DNA of 50,848 bases from Bacteroidota bacterium (GCA_024278075.1 JAJRTW010000043.1:1-50848); one strand, 5' to 3'; shown: positions 1 through 9,046, counted from the first letter of the stretch. Numbers and translations are program-made. The notes: a model not told the origin generated them from the sequence alone.

Positions 1-15
1 GACTTGGCAATGGGT

Positions 16-114
16 ACTAAGCTAATAAAATTGCATCCATAATAGCGCCATTTAGGCCAAAATGAAGCTAATATCAGCGATTCGCACTTTTTGGCTGCTT
101 TTTAACCGGACACT
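16..114 (+). repeat. dispersed repeat C, copy 1
   Basis: About 100 bp that recur in inverted orientation at 25322-25420. Both copies share the blocks attgcatccataat, taggccaaaatg and tttttaaccggacact in the same order with scattered differences between. The copy lies upstream of the outer-membrane protein gene at 174. No reading frame is conserved between the copies, so this is a non-coding dispersed repeat. The left edge is uncertain because the window begins nearby. Confidence 0.75.
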
Positions 115-173
115 ACTGAATTATTGATTAATAAATGTCTTTTTTAATAAGTAATATTATTCAGGAGTAATTT

Positions 174-815
174 ATGAGAAAAGCAATCTTATTTCTCACT
201 ATCTTCTTGGCTTTAAGCAATTTATCCTATTCGCAATTTACTTTTAGTGCCAGCCCGGGATTTGTTTTCAACGGTGCAAATTTTGGATTTGAAATCGGAG
301 ATTTAGTACCATACATCGGGATTCAATATGCCAATCTAAGTTCGACCAGAGAATCAAGTTATCAGACATGGGATTATGAAACAAATACGTTAATTACGGT
401 CAAAAATTCCTACGAAGATGCTCTGGATGTTTTCATGCCTTATGTTGGTGCTAAATATTTTGTGTATAAAAAATCCACATTAAGAGCATATTTCAATGGA
501 GCCTTTTTTCTGCCAATAATATCAGGGACTGATAAAAGGAATACTGAAGATAATGAAGATTTTAAAAGTATGATGGACGAGATGAGTTCCTGGGGCATAG
601 AATTTGGTTTCGGAACAGAATTTTTCTTAGATGAAAACTTCAGTCTTGGAGGCGAGTTTGGTTTGAGACTCGGAAATGTTGGATCCGAATATTCTTATTC
701 AGATATAGTTAGCACTCCGGATGGTACTGTTCCTGGCAAACGTTCTGAAAATGATAGTTATAACCTGACATCGACTTATACCAAAATATATTTGAATTAT
801 TATTTTGGCAAATAG
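174..815 (+). CDS. outer-membrane beta-barrel protein (hypothetical)
   Basis: A 213-residue protein with a clear signal peptide (Met-Arg-Lys, hydrophobic stretch to about residue 19, cleavage near SYS-Q). The mature part alternates aromatic and polar residues, is rich in Gly, Tyr and Phe, and ends in strands closing with YLNYYFGK, a typical last strand with near-terminal aromatics. This pattern fits a small porin-like barrel of the OmpW/OmpX size class inserted in the outer membrane. An AGGAG ribosome site lies about 8 bases before the ATG, and a strong terminator follows, so it is probably a single-gene unit. The ligand or role cannot be read from the sequence. Confidence is high that it is a real gene and moderate for the barrel. 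Confidence 0.8.
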   Translation: MRKAILFLTIFLALSNLSYSQFTFSASPGFVFNGANFGFEIGDLVPYIGIQYANLSSTRESSYQTWDYETNTLITVKNSYEDALDVFMPYVGAKYFVYKKSTLRAYFNGAFFLPIISGTDKRNTEDNEDFKSMMDEMSSWGIEFGFGTEFFLDENFSLGGEFGLRLGNVGSEYSYSDIVSTPDGTVPGKRSENDSYNLTSTYTKIYLNYYFGK

Positions 816-843
816 GAAATAAGAGTAGGTCGAAAATTATTAA

Positions 844-871
844 AAAGCTGCTCAACAGGGCGGCTTTTTTT
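844..871 (+). terminator. rho-independent terminator
   Basis: An 8-bp stem (aaagctgc pairing with gcggcttt, with one G-T pair) encloses an 8-base loop and is followed by a run of seven T. It lies 28 bases past the stop codon of the outer-membrane protein gene at 174-815. Confidence 0.85.
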
Positions 872-1098
872 CTATCTCGGCAATAGTTTGTTAATCCTTT
901 GTTCCCAATGAAATAGCCATTATATTTTGATTCATCCTTCCCGTCATTTTTGTTAATTCCACAAAAAAGCCGTATATTAAAATCCTTTTCATTTATGATA
1001 ATTAATAGAAAGTAATTTTCTTTATTATTTTAGAGTGACGAAAATGTGAAAAGATAAGAAATGGAATATATTTAGTACGAAGCAGAAAGGAGTATCAC

Positions 1099-2484
1099 AT
1101 GACAAGAGACGACCGCAGAAGCGCTCCTAATATATATAAGACCCGCATTTTCCCTAAGTACAAATCTTATACATTAAGAAATTTCAGAAATATATCTCAG
1201 ATTCGGGCTAATTTTTCCGAGGCCGAGCTGTTTGAAATGGAAGTAGTCGGCAATGTGCTGCCGTTCAAGGCAAATAATTACGTTGTTGATGAATTGATTG
1301 ACTGGGACAAGGCCGCAGCCGACCCTATTTTCAGGCTTACATTTCCACAGAAGAACATGCTCCGCCCCGAGCATTATGATATGATGGCATCCACACTGAA
1401 AAGGACAAGTTCCAAAAGTGAGATAGCATCGGTGGCCAATATTATTCGTGAAGAATTAAATCCGAATCCAGCAGGGCAAAAGGACTTTAACGTTCCGGTA
1501 TTTAATGGCAGGCCGCTTTCCGGTGTTCAGCATAAATACAGGCAGACGGTGCTGTTCTTTCCGTCGCAAAGCCAGACTTGCCATGCCTATTGCACGTTCT
1601 GCTTTCGCTGGCCGCAATTTACAGCATCACAGGATTTGAAGTTTGCCAGCAAGGAAATCGATACCGTAATTGAGTATATCAAATCCGACCCGTCCATCAC
1701 CGACCTGTTGATTACAGGCGGCGACCCTATGGTGATGAAACCAAAATTATTTGAGCATTATATAGATGAAATATTAAAAGCCAACCCGCCGAATTTAACA
1801 AATATTCGAATCGGGACTAAATCGCTTGCATATTGGCCCTATAAGTTTACTACCGACGAGGATTCCGGCCTGTTGCTACGCTCGTTCGAGAAGATTATTA
1901 ATTCCGGCAGGCACTTGTCTTTTATGGCTCATTTCAATCATTATGCCGAGCTGTCAACGGATGTTGTCCGGCTGGCTATCAAAAGAATCCAGCAAACCGG
2001 AGCGGAAATCCGCACACAATCGCCGCTATTTAAATTCATAAACGACGACCCGAAAGTATGGAGCCGTATGTGGAACGAGCAGGTACGCCTGGGCTGTATT
2101 CCTTACTATATGTTTATTGCCCGCCATACGGGTGCCCAGCATTACTTCAAGGTCGATTTGGAAAGGGCATGGAATATTTTCCGCAAGGCATATCAGGATT
2201 GCAGCGGATTGGCCAGGACTGTGAGGGGGCCTGTGATGTCATGCAATCCGGGCAAGGTGCAGGTGCTTGGCGTTACGGAAATCAACAACGAGAAAGTATT
2301 TGCATTAAGATTTTTACAGGGACGGAATGAGGACTGGGTGCATAGGCCGTTCTTTGCCGGATATGATGCCGGGGCTGCCTGGATTAATAATCTGAAGCCG
2401 GCTTTTGGCGCAGATAAGTTTTTCTACGAAGATGAACTGAGTGCGATCTATAAAGAAAAAATAGCGGTTTTATCCAATCACTGA
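1099..2484 (+). CDS. KamA-family radical SAM protein (lysine 2,3-aminomutase-like, divergent)
   Basis: 461 residues; an AAAGGAG site sits 7 bases before the ATG. The radical-SAM cluster motif is C161-HAY-C165-TF-C168 and the SAM-binding GGDP is at 207-210, both in the positions expected for the KamA group of PLP-dependent aminomutases. The C-terminal half aligns with lysine 2,3-aminomutase around PYYMF (335-339) and a Pro-Gly-Lys (K386) that could be the PLP lysine. The aspartate that holds the lysine side chain in the clostridial enzyme (Asp in QCD) is Arg342 here. The second aspartate, before the Gly-rich PLP loop, is not found, and the GGGGK loop is reduced to NPGK. So the fold and chemistry are likely kept, but the substrate is probably not lysine. 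It stands alone, with no beta-lysine acetyltransferase or lysine-fermentation genes nearby. Confidence 0.85.
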   Translation: MTRDDRRSAPNIYKTRIFPKYKSYTLRNFRNISQIRANFSEAELFEMEVVGNVLPFKANNYVVDELIDWDKAAADPIFRLTFPQKNMLRPEHYDMMASTLKRTSSKSEIASVANIIREELNPNPAGQKDFNVPVFNGRPLSGVQHKYRQTVLFFPSQSQTCHAYCTFCFRWPQFTASQDLKFASKEIDTVIEYIKSDPSITDLLITGGDPMVMKPKLFEHYIDEILKANPPNLTNIRIGTKSLAYWPYKFTTDEDSGLLLRSFEKIINSGRHLSFMAHFNHYAELSTDVVRLAIKRIQQTGAEIRTQSPLFKFINDDPKVWSRMWNEQVRLGCIPYYMFIARHTGAQHYFKVDLERAWNIFRKAYQDCSGLARTVRGPVMSCNPGKVQVLGVTEINNEKVFALRFLQGRNEDWVHRPFFAGYDAGAAWINNLKPAFGADKFFYEDELSAIYKEKIAVLSNH

Positions 2485-2531
2485 ATTGACTCTTAATCCT
2501 TAATTATTAATGAATTCCAATTTTTCCATAA

Positions 2532-3497
2532 CTAATGGTTTTGGTTCAGCTTTTGCAATTCTTTGAACAAGTTCTTTTCTTTTACGGTTAGCTTTTTGGG
2601 CAGATCAACTTCAATCCTGATAAGCAGATTTCCCCTTTTGGTTTTCGAGCCATAAACCGGCATACCCTGGCCGGATATTTTAAGTAATTTTCCAGGCTGG
2701 GAATAAGGTGGGATGGCAACTTTAATTTTCTTTGAGAATGTTTCCACTGTTTCGGTGCCGCCCAAAACAGCCTTGTAAAGGTCAATTGTCAGATTAATAT
2801 ACAAATCATTATCTTTACGTTCAATGGCGGAGTGGCCCTGAATCAGGACATTAATTATTAAATCGCCTTGCTTACCACCATTTTTTCCGGGAAATCCTTT
2901 GCCTGAAATTTTCATTGACTGCCCGTTGGCAATTCCCGGTTTGAATTTTACTTCTAAGGATTCACGGTTTATTTTCAACAGCCTCGTAGTGCCTTTGTAA
3001 GCCTCTTCTAAAGTTAAAGTCACTTCCGTCTGATAGTCTTTGCCTTTTTTTTTGGATTTAATTGCCGAAGCTGCACTAAATCCTCTGCCGAACCCGCCGG
3101 TTTGGCCGGCATCTTCGCCGAAAATCTTAGTGAAAAAATCGGAAGTTCCACCGCCGGTGCTGAAAAAATCATTAACCGATTGGCGATTGCTCTGCGATGG
3201 CCTTTGCCGTCCGCCCTGATTGAACCAATTAGTCCAATCGAAATCGTTCTCTCTGCCGCCATGAGTCCGGAAATTATTATATGAAGAACCGAGGTTGTTA
3301 TACTTCCTTCTCTTAGCAGTGTCGCTCAAAACCTCGTAAGCCTCGCCGATTTCCTTAAATTTCTGTTCGGCGCTATTATCACCCTGATTGGCGTCGGGAT
3401 GATATTTCCGGGCTAACTTTCTGTATGCCTTCTTGATTTCATCAGTTGTAGCGTTTCTGTCAACACCCAATATCTTATAATAATCTTTGTATTCCAT
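2532..3497 (-). CDS. DnaJ-class co-chaperone without zinc finger (CbpA/DnaJ type II)
   Basis: 321 residues. The J domain spans about residues 4-70 with the HPD motif at 33-35, which stimulates the ATPase of a DnaK partner. A Gly/Phe/Asn/Gln-rich linker (about 75-150) follows, then two beta-rich substrate-binding domains (about 155-315). The four CxxCxGxG zinc repeats of true DnaJ are absent, so this is a type II (CbpA-like) J protein acting in the cytoplasm. The linker contains the FF/GF-type motifs NDFF and DFFTKIFG. Start ATG is preceded by a weak TAAAG. The gene is convergent with the KamA homologue across only 47 bases. No dnaK or grpE is present in this window. Confidence 0.93.
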   Translation of the reverse strand: MEYKDYYKILGVDRNATTDEIKKAYRKLARKYHPDANQGDNSAEQKFKEIGEAYEVLSDTAKRRKYNNLGSSYNNFRTHGGRENDFDWTNWFNQGGRQRPSQSNRQSVNDFFSTGGGTSDFFTKIFGEDAGQTGGFGRGFSAASAIKSKKKGKDYQTEVTLTLEEAYKGTTRLLKINRESLEVKFKPGIANGQSMKISGKGFPGKNGGKQGDLIINVLIQGHSAIERKDNDLYINLTIDLYKAVLGGTETVETFSKKIKVAIPPYSQPGKLLKISGQGMPVYGSKTKRGNLLIRIEVDLPKKLTVKEKNLFKELQKLNQNH

Positions 3498-3709
3498 CTT
3501 TACTCTATTGTTTGGCCAATTTATTTCGTTGCAGATTTATTAGACGTTGAATTCGGAATTTAATTTGTGTGATGTTCTTATGGGGCTGCATTTAGCTGAA
3601 TAAAATGAAAATTAGAAATCATCCACCACGAGCTAAAGCAATCTAATGCGAGCACGTGGCAATTAACTTGTGTCCAGCGACTATTGACTTGCAACCAGCG
3701 ACTAACGAC
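3498..3709. other. intergenic spacer with short direct repeat
   Basis: Between the dnaJ-like start and the phosphofructokinase stop. It contains a direct repeat of ccagcgacta-nn-gactt at about 3674-3714 (two copies). No hairpin terminator or gene is visible. Confidence 0.5.
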
Positions 3710-4918
3710 TTACAGATGCCTTCTGATGTGGCCATGCTGTTCGGAGAACATAGGGTGATAGTCAACCGGTTTTCTGCCAAAACAAACTCCGAGGGATTCG
3801 AAAAATTCAATTTTATTCAAATTCACATTTCTCTGCTCGATTGCCTTTGAAGTGGGCATATATTGAATATCATTTTCCTGCACATCCACTACCGTAACGC
3901 CGCAGATACCTTCCAGCATCAAAAGAACCGCCGCGCCGCCCGCCTGCTTGCCAAAGGAAACATCATAGCTGGAGGTTCCGCCAGCCCTGACAAGATGCCC
4001 AAGCGAGACTTCCCTTATTTCGGGATATTCGTATATATCCTTAACGAAGATGCCTTCCTTAGTAAGCACTTGCTGCCAATCCTTATCGTTTTTCATTTGG
4101 CTTTCCAGCTTTTTCCGGATGTACTGTCCAACACCGGAGAGCTTGGCATGGCCAAAAGAATCCGTAGAGGCCGCCTCGTCTGTAAAAAATTGGCCGTCTT
4201 TGTTCCGGACCCCTTCGGCGGCAATAATTATATATGTAGACCCCTTAACATCGCTGGACAATAACCTGCTGATATATGTTTTCTTAAAATGCTGATAAAC
4301 GACCTCGTAATCAACAAATATTTCCGGTATTAAGATGCAATCTGCATCGGCGCCAATTCCACCCCGGAAAGCCGTATGACCGGCATACCGCCCGAATACT
4401 TCAATCACCAGGGCGCGATTATGGGTCAGGCCCGTTGTCCGAAGGTCATCGGCAAATTTGGAAATACGGTTGATAGTGGAATCGCCACCTACGGAATAAG
4501 TCTGTAGGTCGAGGTCCATTGTTTTTGGTACATGAACACAGTCAATTCCTTTTGCCGTAAGGTCTACCACAACAGAGCCGGTATCATCGCCGCCTGCGAT
4601 TATTAATCCGTCAATATTATGCTTTCTCAAACCCGCATTAATAATTTCATATTTGTTCGGGTCTTTAATTTTACTGATTTTAACCCTCGAATGACCGGCC
4701 TCAGAGCCCGCCACACCGGAATGAATCTTGTCGGCACGGGCAAAATCAATAATCGGCGGGTCTAAATCATTTAGGTTATATAATCCGGCATAGCCATTTG
4801 GTATCAGGCAAATTTCTATACCCTTCGTATGAGCCATTCTCGCCGCACCGTTGATAACTGCGTTCAATCCGCCGCAGTCGCCGCCACTTGTAATAATTCC
4901 CAATTTCTTCGGTTTCAT
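3710..4918 (-). CDS. pfkA: 6-phosphofructokinase, probably pyrophosphate-dependent
   Basis: 402 residues from the ATG at 4918, chosen because AAGGA lies about 5 bases upstream; a longer frame to 4969 has a TTG start and no ribosome site. It phosphorylates fructose 6-phosphate in glycolysis, or runs in reverse if PPi-linked. Visible motifs are the N-terminal phosphate loop SGGDCGGLN (11-19), GGDDT (109-113), PKTMDLD (131-137, catalytic Asp135), the GGDS loop and FGRYAG (175-180). In ATP-PFK of E. coli two positions are Gly104 and Gly124; here they are Asp112 and Lys132, the pair characteristic of PPi-PFKs. The usual TIDND reads TMDLD, an Asn-to-Leu change. The length exceeds short ATP-PFKs (about 320). 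Donor assignment is by motif only. Confidence 0.92.
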   Translation of the reverse strand: MKPKKLGIITSGGDCGGLNAVINGAARMAHTKGIEICLIPNGYAGLYNLNDLDPPIIDFARADKIHSGVAGSEAGHSRVKISKIKDPNKYEIINAGLRKHNIDGLIIAGGDDTGSVVVDLTAKGIDCVHVPKTMDLDLQTYSVGGDSTINRISKFADDLRTTGLTHNRALVIEVFGRYAGHTAFRGGIGADADCILIPEIFVDYEVVYQHFKKTYISRLLSSDVKGSTYIIIAAEGVRNKDGQFFTDEAASTDSFGHAKLSGVGQYIRKKLESQMKNDKDWQQVLTKEGIFVKDIYEYPEIREVSLGHLVRAGGTSSYDVSFGKQAGGAAVLLMLEGICGVTVVDVQENDIQYMPTSKAIEQRNVNLNKIEFFESLGVCFGRKPVDYHPMFSEQHGHIRRHL

Positions 4919-5051
4919 TTTTTCCTTATTTATATTTCGTTCTAGTATCAAGCCATCCACAGATTCCATTGCTTCGAACTATACGATTTAGTTTCTGCCC
5001 TTAACAAGGTGGGGAACTAAAGGAGTGGCTCTTCGCACTGTTCAAAATATA

Positions 5052-6605
5052 TCATTCGTTAGCCATTTGGCTCACATGGACGAGCTTAAATTCGACTCGG
5101 CGGTTAATATTTCGATAGTAATCATTCGTATTTCCGATTATCGGATTTTCTTCGCCTTTGCCGCTGTATAGAATCTTCATCTTTGGTATTCCAAGAGAAC
5201 TGATAAATCTAACCGCAGATTTTGCTCTCTTGTTTGACAGTCTCAAGTTGACATCAGCCGGGCCGGTATCGTCTGTAAACCCGGTTATTTGAATGCTGAA
5301 CTCTTTATTCTCTTTCAGGAAACCGGCAACGAGTCGAATCAGCTTTTTCGATTCTTTGGTTAATCCGGAACTGTTCTTTGCAAATATTATGTTCCTCATG
5401 CAAATAAGTGAATCTTCTATAGGAACAAGCTCCACATTATTATGAATGACTTTATATTTATTAATTCTTCTGGCATCAAGTGCCCCAATGTATGTAATAA
5501 ACCCATTGGCAGACACCCTGCATGAATATAATTCACCGGCGGGCATAGTCAGGGTGTACTTCCCGTAAATGGAATCGGAATTTGCTGTTCCTGCCAGTTC
5601 GCCGCCAACCCTGATAGTGCCGTCGGTATGGGTATAGTAGGCTATTGTGGTGATTATCGGCACACGAGTTCTGGCATTCGACACCATACCCTTAGCCAGG
5701 AAAGCAACGTTCGGCCTTACCTTTTCGGGAACCTGAACTTTGAATATGTCACTTTTCCCAAGAGTATTTTGAGTGGATACATAATAAGCGTAATCTCCTG
5801 AAGCCGCAATTTTATAGCCTGCATCCCATTCTGGAGTGTTAATCGATGGCCCGAGATTTTCGGGGACAGACCAGCTTTGCCATGTCTTGTCCAGCCTTCT
5901 TGTCAAATATACATCAGCTTTTCCGAACCCCTTCCGGCCGTTACTGGAGAAATAAAGGCTTGAGCCGTCCGATGCCAAAAAAGGAGAAAGCTCATCGCCC
6001 TTTGTGTTCACCACCGGGCCGAGATTCATCGGTTTCGACCAAGTTAATTTACTCTTCCGGAAACTCACATATATATCCTTTTCGCCATAAGAATCTCCAT
6101 CCTGGATTGTCATCAGCAACGTCAGGCCATCGTTCGAAAGATAAAATCCGGCGTATTCATTATAATTTTGAAAATCCTTTATGACTATTTGCTCCGGTTT
6201 GTTCCATCTGCCATTTGACTTATGAGAAATAAATATGCCACCTGCAATCGTATCGCCATTTCGTACTTCTGTGGCAAGAAGCATGTTATTGCCATCCGGC
6301 GATACCGAGCATGGGAAATTGCTGCCGTATGTATTCAGGGGCATTCCGACGTTCACAGCTTTTGTCCAACTGCCATCGTCTTTTTTGTAGGATACCCATA
6401 TATCATCTTTTCCAAGATTGCCCTCGCAATTGGTTCGGCAAAAGAAAAGCGTATTGCCATCGGCCGAAATAACCGGGCTTAACTCTTCGCAACTGCTGTT
6501 GACTGCATGCCCAAGGTTGATTGTGGCCAAAGAGTCGGTTTGGCTATTGGAGGTTACGATGCTTGATATGAAGATCAAACTTATTAATAATAATTTACTT
6601 TTCAT
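5052..6605 (-). CDS. PD40 beta-propeller/OmpA-domain lipoprotein or periplasmic protein (PorE-like)
   Basis: About 517 residues from ATG 6605; an in-frame TTG at 6617 adds four residues. A signal peptide (KSKLLLISLIF..., to about residue 22) is followed by a six- or seven-bladed PD40/WD40-like propeller (about 30-290) with repeated SPDGxxL/SSDGxxLYFSSN motifs. A beta-sandwich segment resembling a carboxypeptidase-regulatory domain follows (about 300-390), then a C-terminal OmpA-like peptidoglycan-binding domain (about 400-515) with TGFTDDTG, NLRLSNKRA and NRRVEF. This order matches the T9SS component PorE of Bacteroidota except that the N-terminal TPR part is missing. A role anchoring T9SS parts to peptidoglycan is an inference; a generic OmpA envelope protein is the alternative. 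Confidence 0.85.
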   Translation of the reverse strand: MKSKLLLISLIFISSIVTSNSQTDSLATINLGHAVNSSCEELSPVISADGNTLFFCRTNCEGNLGKDDIWVSYKKDDGSWTKAVNVGMPLNTYGSNFPCSVSPDGNNMLLATEVRNGDTIAGGIFISHKSNGRWNKPEQIVIKDFQNYNEYAGFYLSNDGLTLLMTIQDGDSYGEKDIYVSFRKSKLTWSKPMNLGPVVNTKGDELSPFLASDGSSLYFSSNGRKGFGKADVYLTRRLDKTWQSWSVPENLGPSINTPEWDAGYKIAASGDYAYYVSTQNTLGKSDIFKVQVPEKVRPNVAFLAKGMVSNARTRVPIITTIAYYTHTDGTIRVGGELAGTANSDSIYGKYTLTMPAGELYSCRVSANGFITYIGALDARRINKYKVIHNNVELVPIEDSLICMRNIIFAKNSSGLTKESKKLIRLVAGFLKENKEFSIQITGFTDDTGPADVNLRLSNKRAKSAVRFISSLGIPKMKILYSGKGEENPIIGNTNDYYRNINRRVEFKLVHVSQMANE

Positions 6606-6770
6606 GATTTGCTTCAATTCTTTTTGATAAAGAATAATAATGTTGATTGTCTGAATTAGCTATAAATAATTGAAATTTTACAGACAAAAAAACGAAAAAT
6701 CGACTTAATCCTGCATTGTGCGTTGTGTTCATCACAGCTTGCTGCAAGTATCATGTTGAGATTCCTCTAC

Positions 6771-7715
6771 TTACGGCAGAGCAGTTTCTGCAAATGCGAT
6801 ATTCAACATTTTATATAGCAAACGTGCTGCCAATATATCGGGATGGCTTAAATTATTAATCGGCGCCAGCTCTACTATATCAAATCCGACTATGTTTTTG
6901 CCGGCTGTCCTTATTGCCCGAAATATATCAAGCGTTTCGGAATACAGGAAGCCATCCGGCTCGGGGGTGCCGGTTGATGGCATTATTGCAGGATCGAAAT
7001 AATCCAGGTCGAATGTAATGTATACGTCCTTATTTAGGCAGTTGACTATGGCATCAATCCAGTTTGCAGAATCGATTCGATTCGTTGAATCAATGCTATT
7101 CTTAGAATAAATCCCACGCCTAATCTCAGAAGCAAAAAAAGTGTTGATATGCAAGTTATTAATTCTCTCAGCTTCTTCCTTGCATAACGCTCTTATTCCA
7201 ACCTGCGTAACGCTGCCGGCAGGGAAAAATTCAATCACCCTCGACATAAAACAAGCATGTGAAAAAGGCGAGCCGTCATAAGTGTCCCTCAAGTCCGAAT
7301 GAGCATCAAAATGCAGCAAGCTCATGTCGGGATATTTCGAGAAATGAGATTCGATTGGCGCCGTTGAGATAGTATGCTCGCCTCCCAAAGTGGCAACGAA
7401 TTTGCCGCGGTGCAGCAATTCATCCACCTGCTGCTTAATCAAATCCAAAGCGTCTTTGCCATTTCTGCCTTTGAAATCGATTGGCGCAAGAGTAGCAATA
7501 CCCTTGTCGAAACAGAGTTCCGTATCAAATTCATCGTCATAGAACTCCACAAAAGCACTCGCCGCAAGAATCACCTCCGGGCCTTTGGACGTACCCTTGC
7601 CATAGCTGACCGTATGCTCGTATGGGGCTGAAACTATGGCAATGTCAGAATTCTCCAATTGCGAGTATTTCTCTTCGATTGACAAGAAGTTCGCATTGCT
7701 GTCTAATATTTTCAA
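6771..7715 (-). CDS. speB: agmatinase-type ureohydrolase
   Basis: 314 residues, starting at TTG 7715, which has a good AAAGGA site 6 bases upstream. The binuclear manganese ligands of the arginase/agmatinase family are all visible: GGEHT (H114), DAHSD (D137, H139, D141) and DLDYFDP (D236, D238), with the substrate-loop SHACFM (H153) and E252. The SPFSHACFM/GTPEPDG signatures fit the archaeal/thermophile agmatinase branch, which splits agmatine to putrescine and urea, more than arginase or formimidoylglutamase. Residues 207-225 carry a tandem 6-residue insert (IDSTNR, IDSANW, IDAIVN) encoded by an 18-bp repeat. No arginine decarboxylase or spermidine synthase is adjacent, so substrate assignment is by family only. 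Confidence 0.88.
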   Translation of the reverse strand: MKILDSNANFLSIEEKYSQLENSDIAIVSAPYEHTVSYGKGTSKGPEVILAASAFVEFYDDEFDTELCFDKGIATLAPIDFKGRNGKDALDLIKQQVDELLHRGKFVATLGGEHTISTAPIESHFSKYPDMSLLHFDAHSDLRDTYDGSPFSHACFMSRVIEFFPAGSVTQVGIRALCKEEAERINNLHINTFFASEIRRGIYSKNSIDSTNRIDSANWIDAIVNCLNKDVYITFDLDYFDPAIMPSTGTPEPDGFLYSETLDIFRAIRTAGKNIVGFDIVELAPINNLSHPDILAARLLYKMLNIAFAETALP

Positions 7716-7780
7716 ATTGTTCCTTTATCAATACTTCAGATATATTTTATAATGACTTGAAAAATAAAGCACTTACGAAA

Positions 7781-8018
7781 TGTCATTCTGAGCCCTTCGG
7801 CAGTCTATCCTGAGTCCTTCGACTTCGCTCAGGATAAGCTCAGTCGAAGGACTCAGGGTGACTATTTTAGTGTCATAGTGAGCGGAGTCAAACTATAGAC
7901 ACGATCGGCCTGACTCGGGATAAGCTCCGCAAAGAATCTATAACTCTATACATTTTAATTGTTTATAGATTCTTCACTACGCTCCGCCACAAGTGGCTAC
8001 GCTCCATTCAGAATGACA
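7781..8018. repeat. repeat element A1 with terminal inverted repeats
   Basis: A roughly 238-bp element bounded by tgtcattctga and the near-inverse ttcagaatgaca. Inside are nested palindromes (gagtccttcgac ... gtcgaaggactc) and the block gactattttagtgtcatagtgagcggagtc, which recurs almost unchanged in copy A2 at 20933-21113. It contains no open frame, so it is a non-autonomous, MITE-like or REP-like intergenic repeat. Confidence 0.8.
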
Positions 8019-8745
8019 AAAATGTCCGATCTGTTGCCTTTATAAGAAAAATGAAATAACGTCAAACATACATATAAGCGTTGTGGCTATGCAATATTGC
8101 TGTTCGGAGCCGCCCATAAAATCTCCCTGCCAACGAGGAGAATAAAAGAAAAGCGGAAAGCCTTAAATCCGAACAATGACAATTGATGCCCGGCATATCG
8201 CTAAAGACTTCTAAATAATTAACATATTGTCATTTTACTATATTGTAATAAGAAGGACAGTTGCGTCATCCTGCGGTTTTGACTATTATTTATGGCATAG
8301 AATATGTTATAGATATATTTATATCGTATTTAGAATTAGTGAATTGTTCTACGAGAAACCGTGAATGTACTAATTATTAGTAGGGGTGACGAATTAGCCG
8401 ACGGTGATATTAACCTTTTTTGCTGTTGCGAACCGGATAATTTTCCGGATAATTTTAATAGCTAATCTATCGTTAAATTGATTATTAATTTGGCCTATAA
8501 GAACGGCCAATAAGACTATTATTTACTTTTCGTTGAATGCAGAAGGATGAATCCATGCACGAAGCGGGAATTATGAGTTGTTTGGCTGGCAGAAAGCAGT
8601 GCATGAGAAAGCAAGCTGTTGTTCATTGTTTTTAATCGATATTTTTCAGCAGGATTAATTTTGGCATGGACGATATATTTTATGAGTCGGGAGTTATTAA
8701 AACGGGTTACAATCTTATATCGATTTTATGGAATTGGTATACTTA

Positions 8746-8763
8746 AGAGCGATATTTCGCTCT
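8746..8763 (+). other. hairpin, half of a direct repeat
   Basis: agagcga, loop tatt, tcgctct: a perfect 7-bp stem. The block cgatatttcgctctattt is repeated once immediately downstream (8770-8787). It sits 50 bases before a terminator-like hairpin, so it may be part of a small structured transcript. Confidence 0.45.
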
Positions 8764-8811
8764 ATTTAACGATATTTCGCTCTATTTCGAATATTTGTGT
8801 GAAGCGATTTG

Positions 8812-8838
8812 TAAAAAGTAGGATAAGTCGCTTTTTTT
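8812..8838 (+). terminator. rho-independent terminator-like hairpin
   Basis: aagcga pairs with tcgctt across a 10-base loop and is followed by seven T. No protein gene ends just upstream on the plus strand, so it may end a non-coding RNA. Confidence 0.5.
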
Positions 8839-9046
8839 ATATATTAAGTTAAGGCAATAGGATGCAATCATCCCGATTATTTCGGACGTGTTAAGGAACA
8901 ATTCCGTATCTATTTAGGAATATGTAGAGTTAGCCGGACACTGCGGCAATCATATTCAACTCGACGAATGAGAATCCTTAAACAACTGTTATCCATTGCC
9001 TGACTGACTTCTTTAAAAACTAATAAATAATGCAGGTTAAATCCTG

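Larger units (their letters stand above)
7716..9046. other. long non-coding region upstream of the PAS histidine kinase
   Basis: 1.3 kb without a convincing gene. It holds repeat element A1 (7781-8018), a near-palindrome at 8368-8382, a hairpin ttggcc/ggccaa at 8490-8510, a 7-bp hairpin at 8746-8763 that is half-repeated just after, and a terminator-like hairpin ending in seven T at 8812-8838. The frame 8619-8852 starts at TTG and has no family or ribosome site. The end of a plus-strand transcript near 8838 is likely; what is transcribed is unclear. Confidence 0.5.

Noticed and set aside
3656-3850. Frame of 64 residues overlapping the 3' end of pfkA
   Set aside because: It arises from a short direct repeat and the complement of pfkA; no independent support.
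4918-4969. Longer N-terminus for phosphofructokinase
   Set aside because: The upstream start is TTG without a ribosome site, while ATG 4918 has AAGGA at a good distance and the protein begins in the right place for the family.
6771-7715. Possible formiminoglutamase (HutG) linked to HutH
   Set aside because: The SHACFM and GTPEPDG motifs fit agmatinases better, and hutH is 12 kb away.
8556-8636. 26-codon cysteine-containing frame starting with Met-His-Glu
   Set aside because: The AAGGA site before it is suggestive, but the frame is too short and nothing else supports it.
8619-8852. Open frame of 77 residues upstream of the PAS kinase
   Set aside because: TTG start, no ribosome site, no family features, and it runs through the hairpins and direct repeat of the region.
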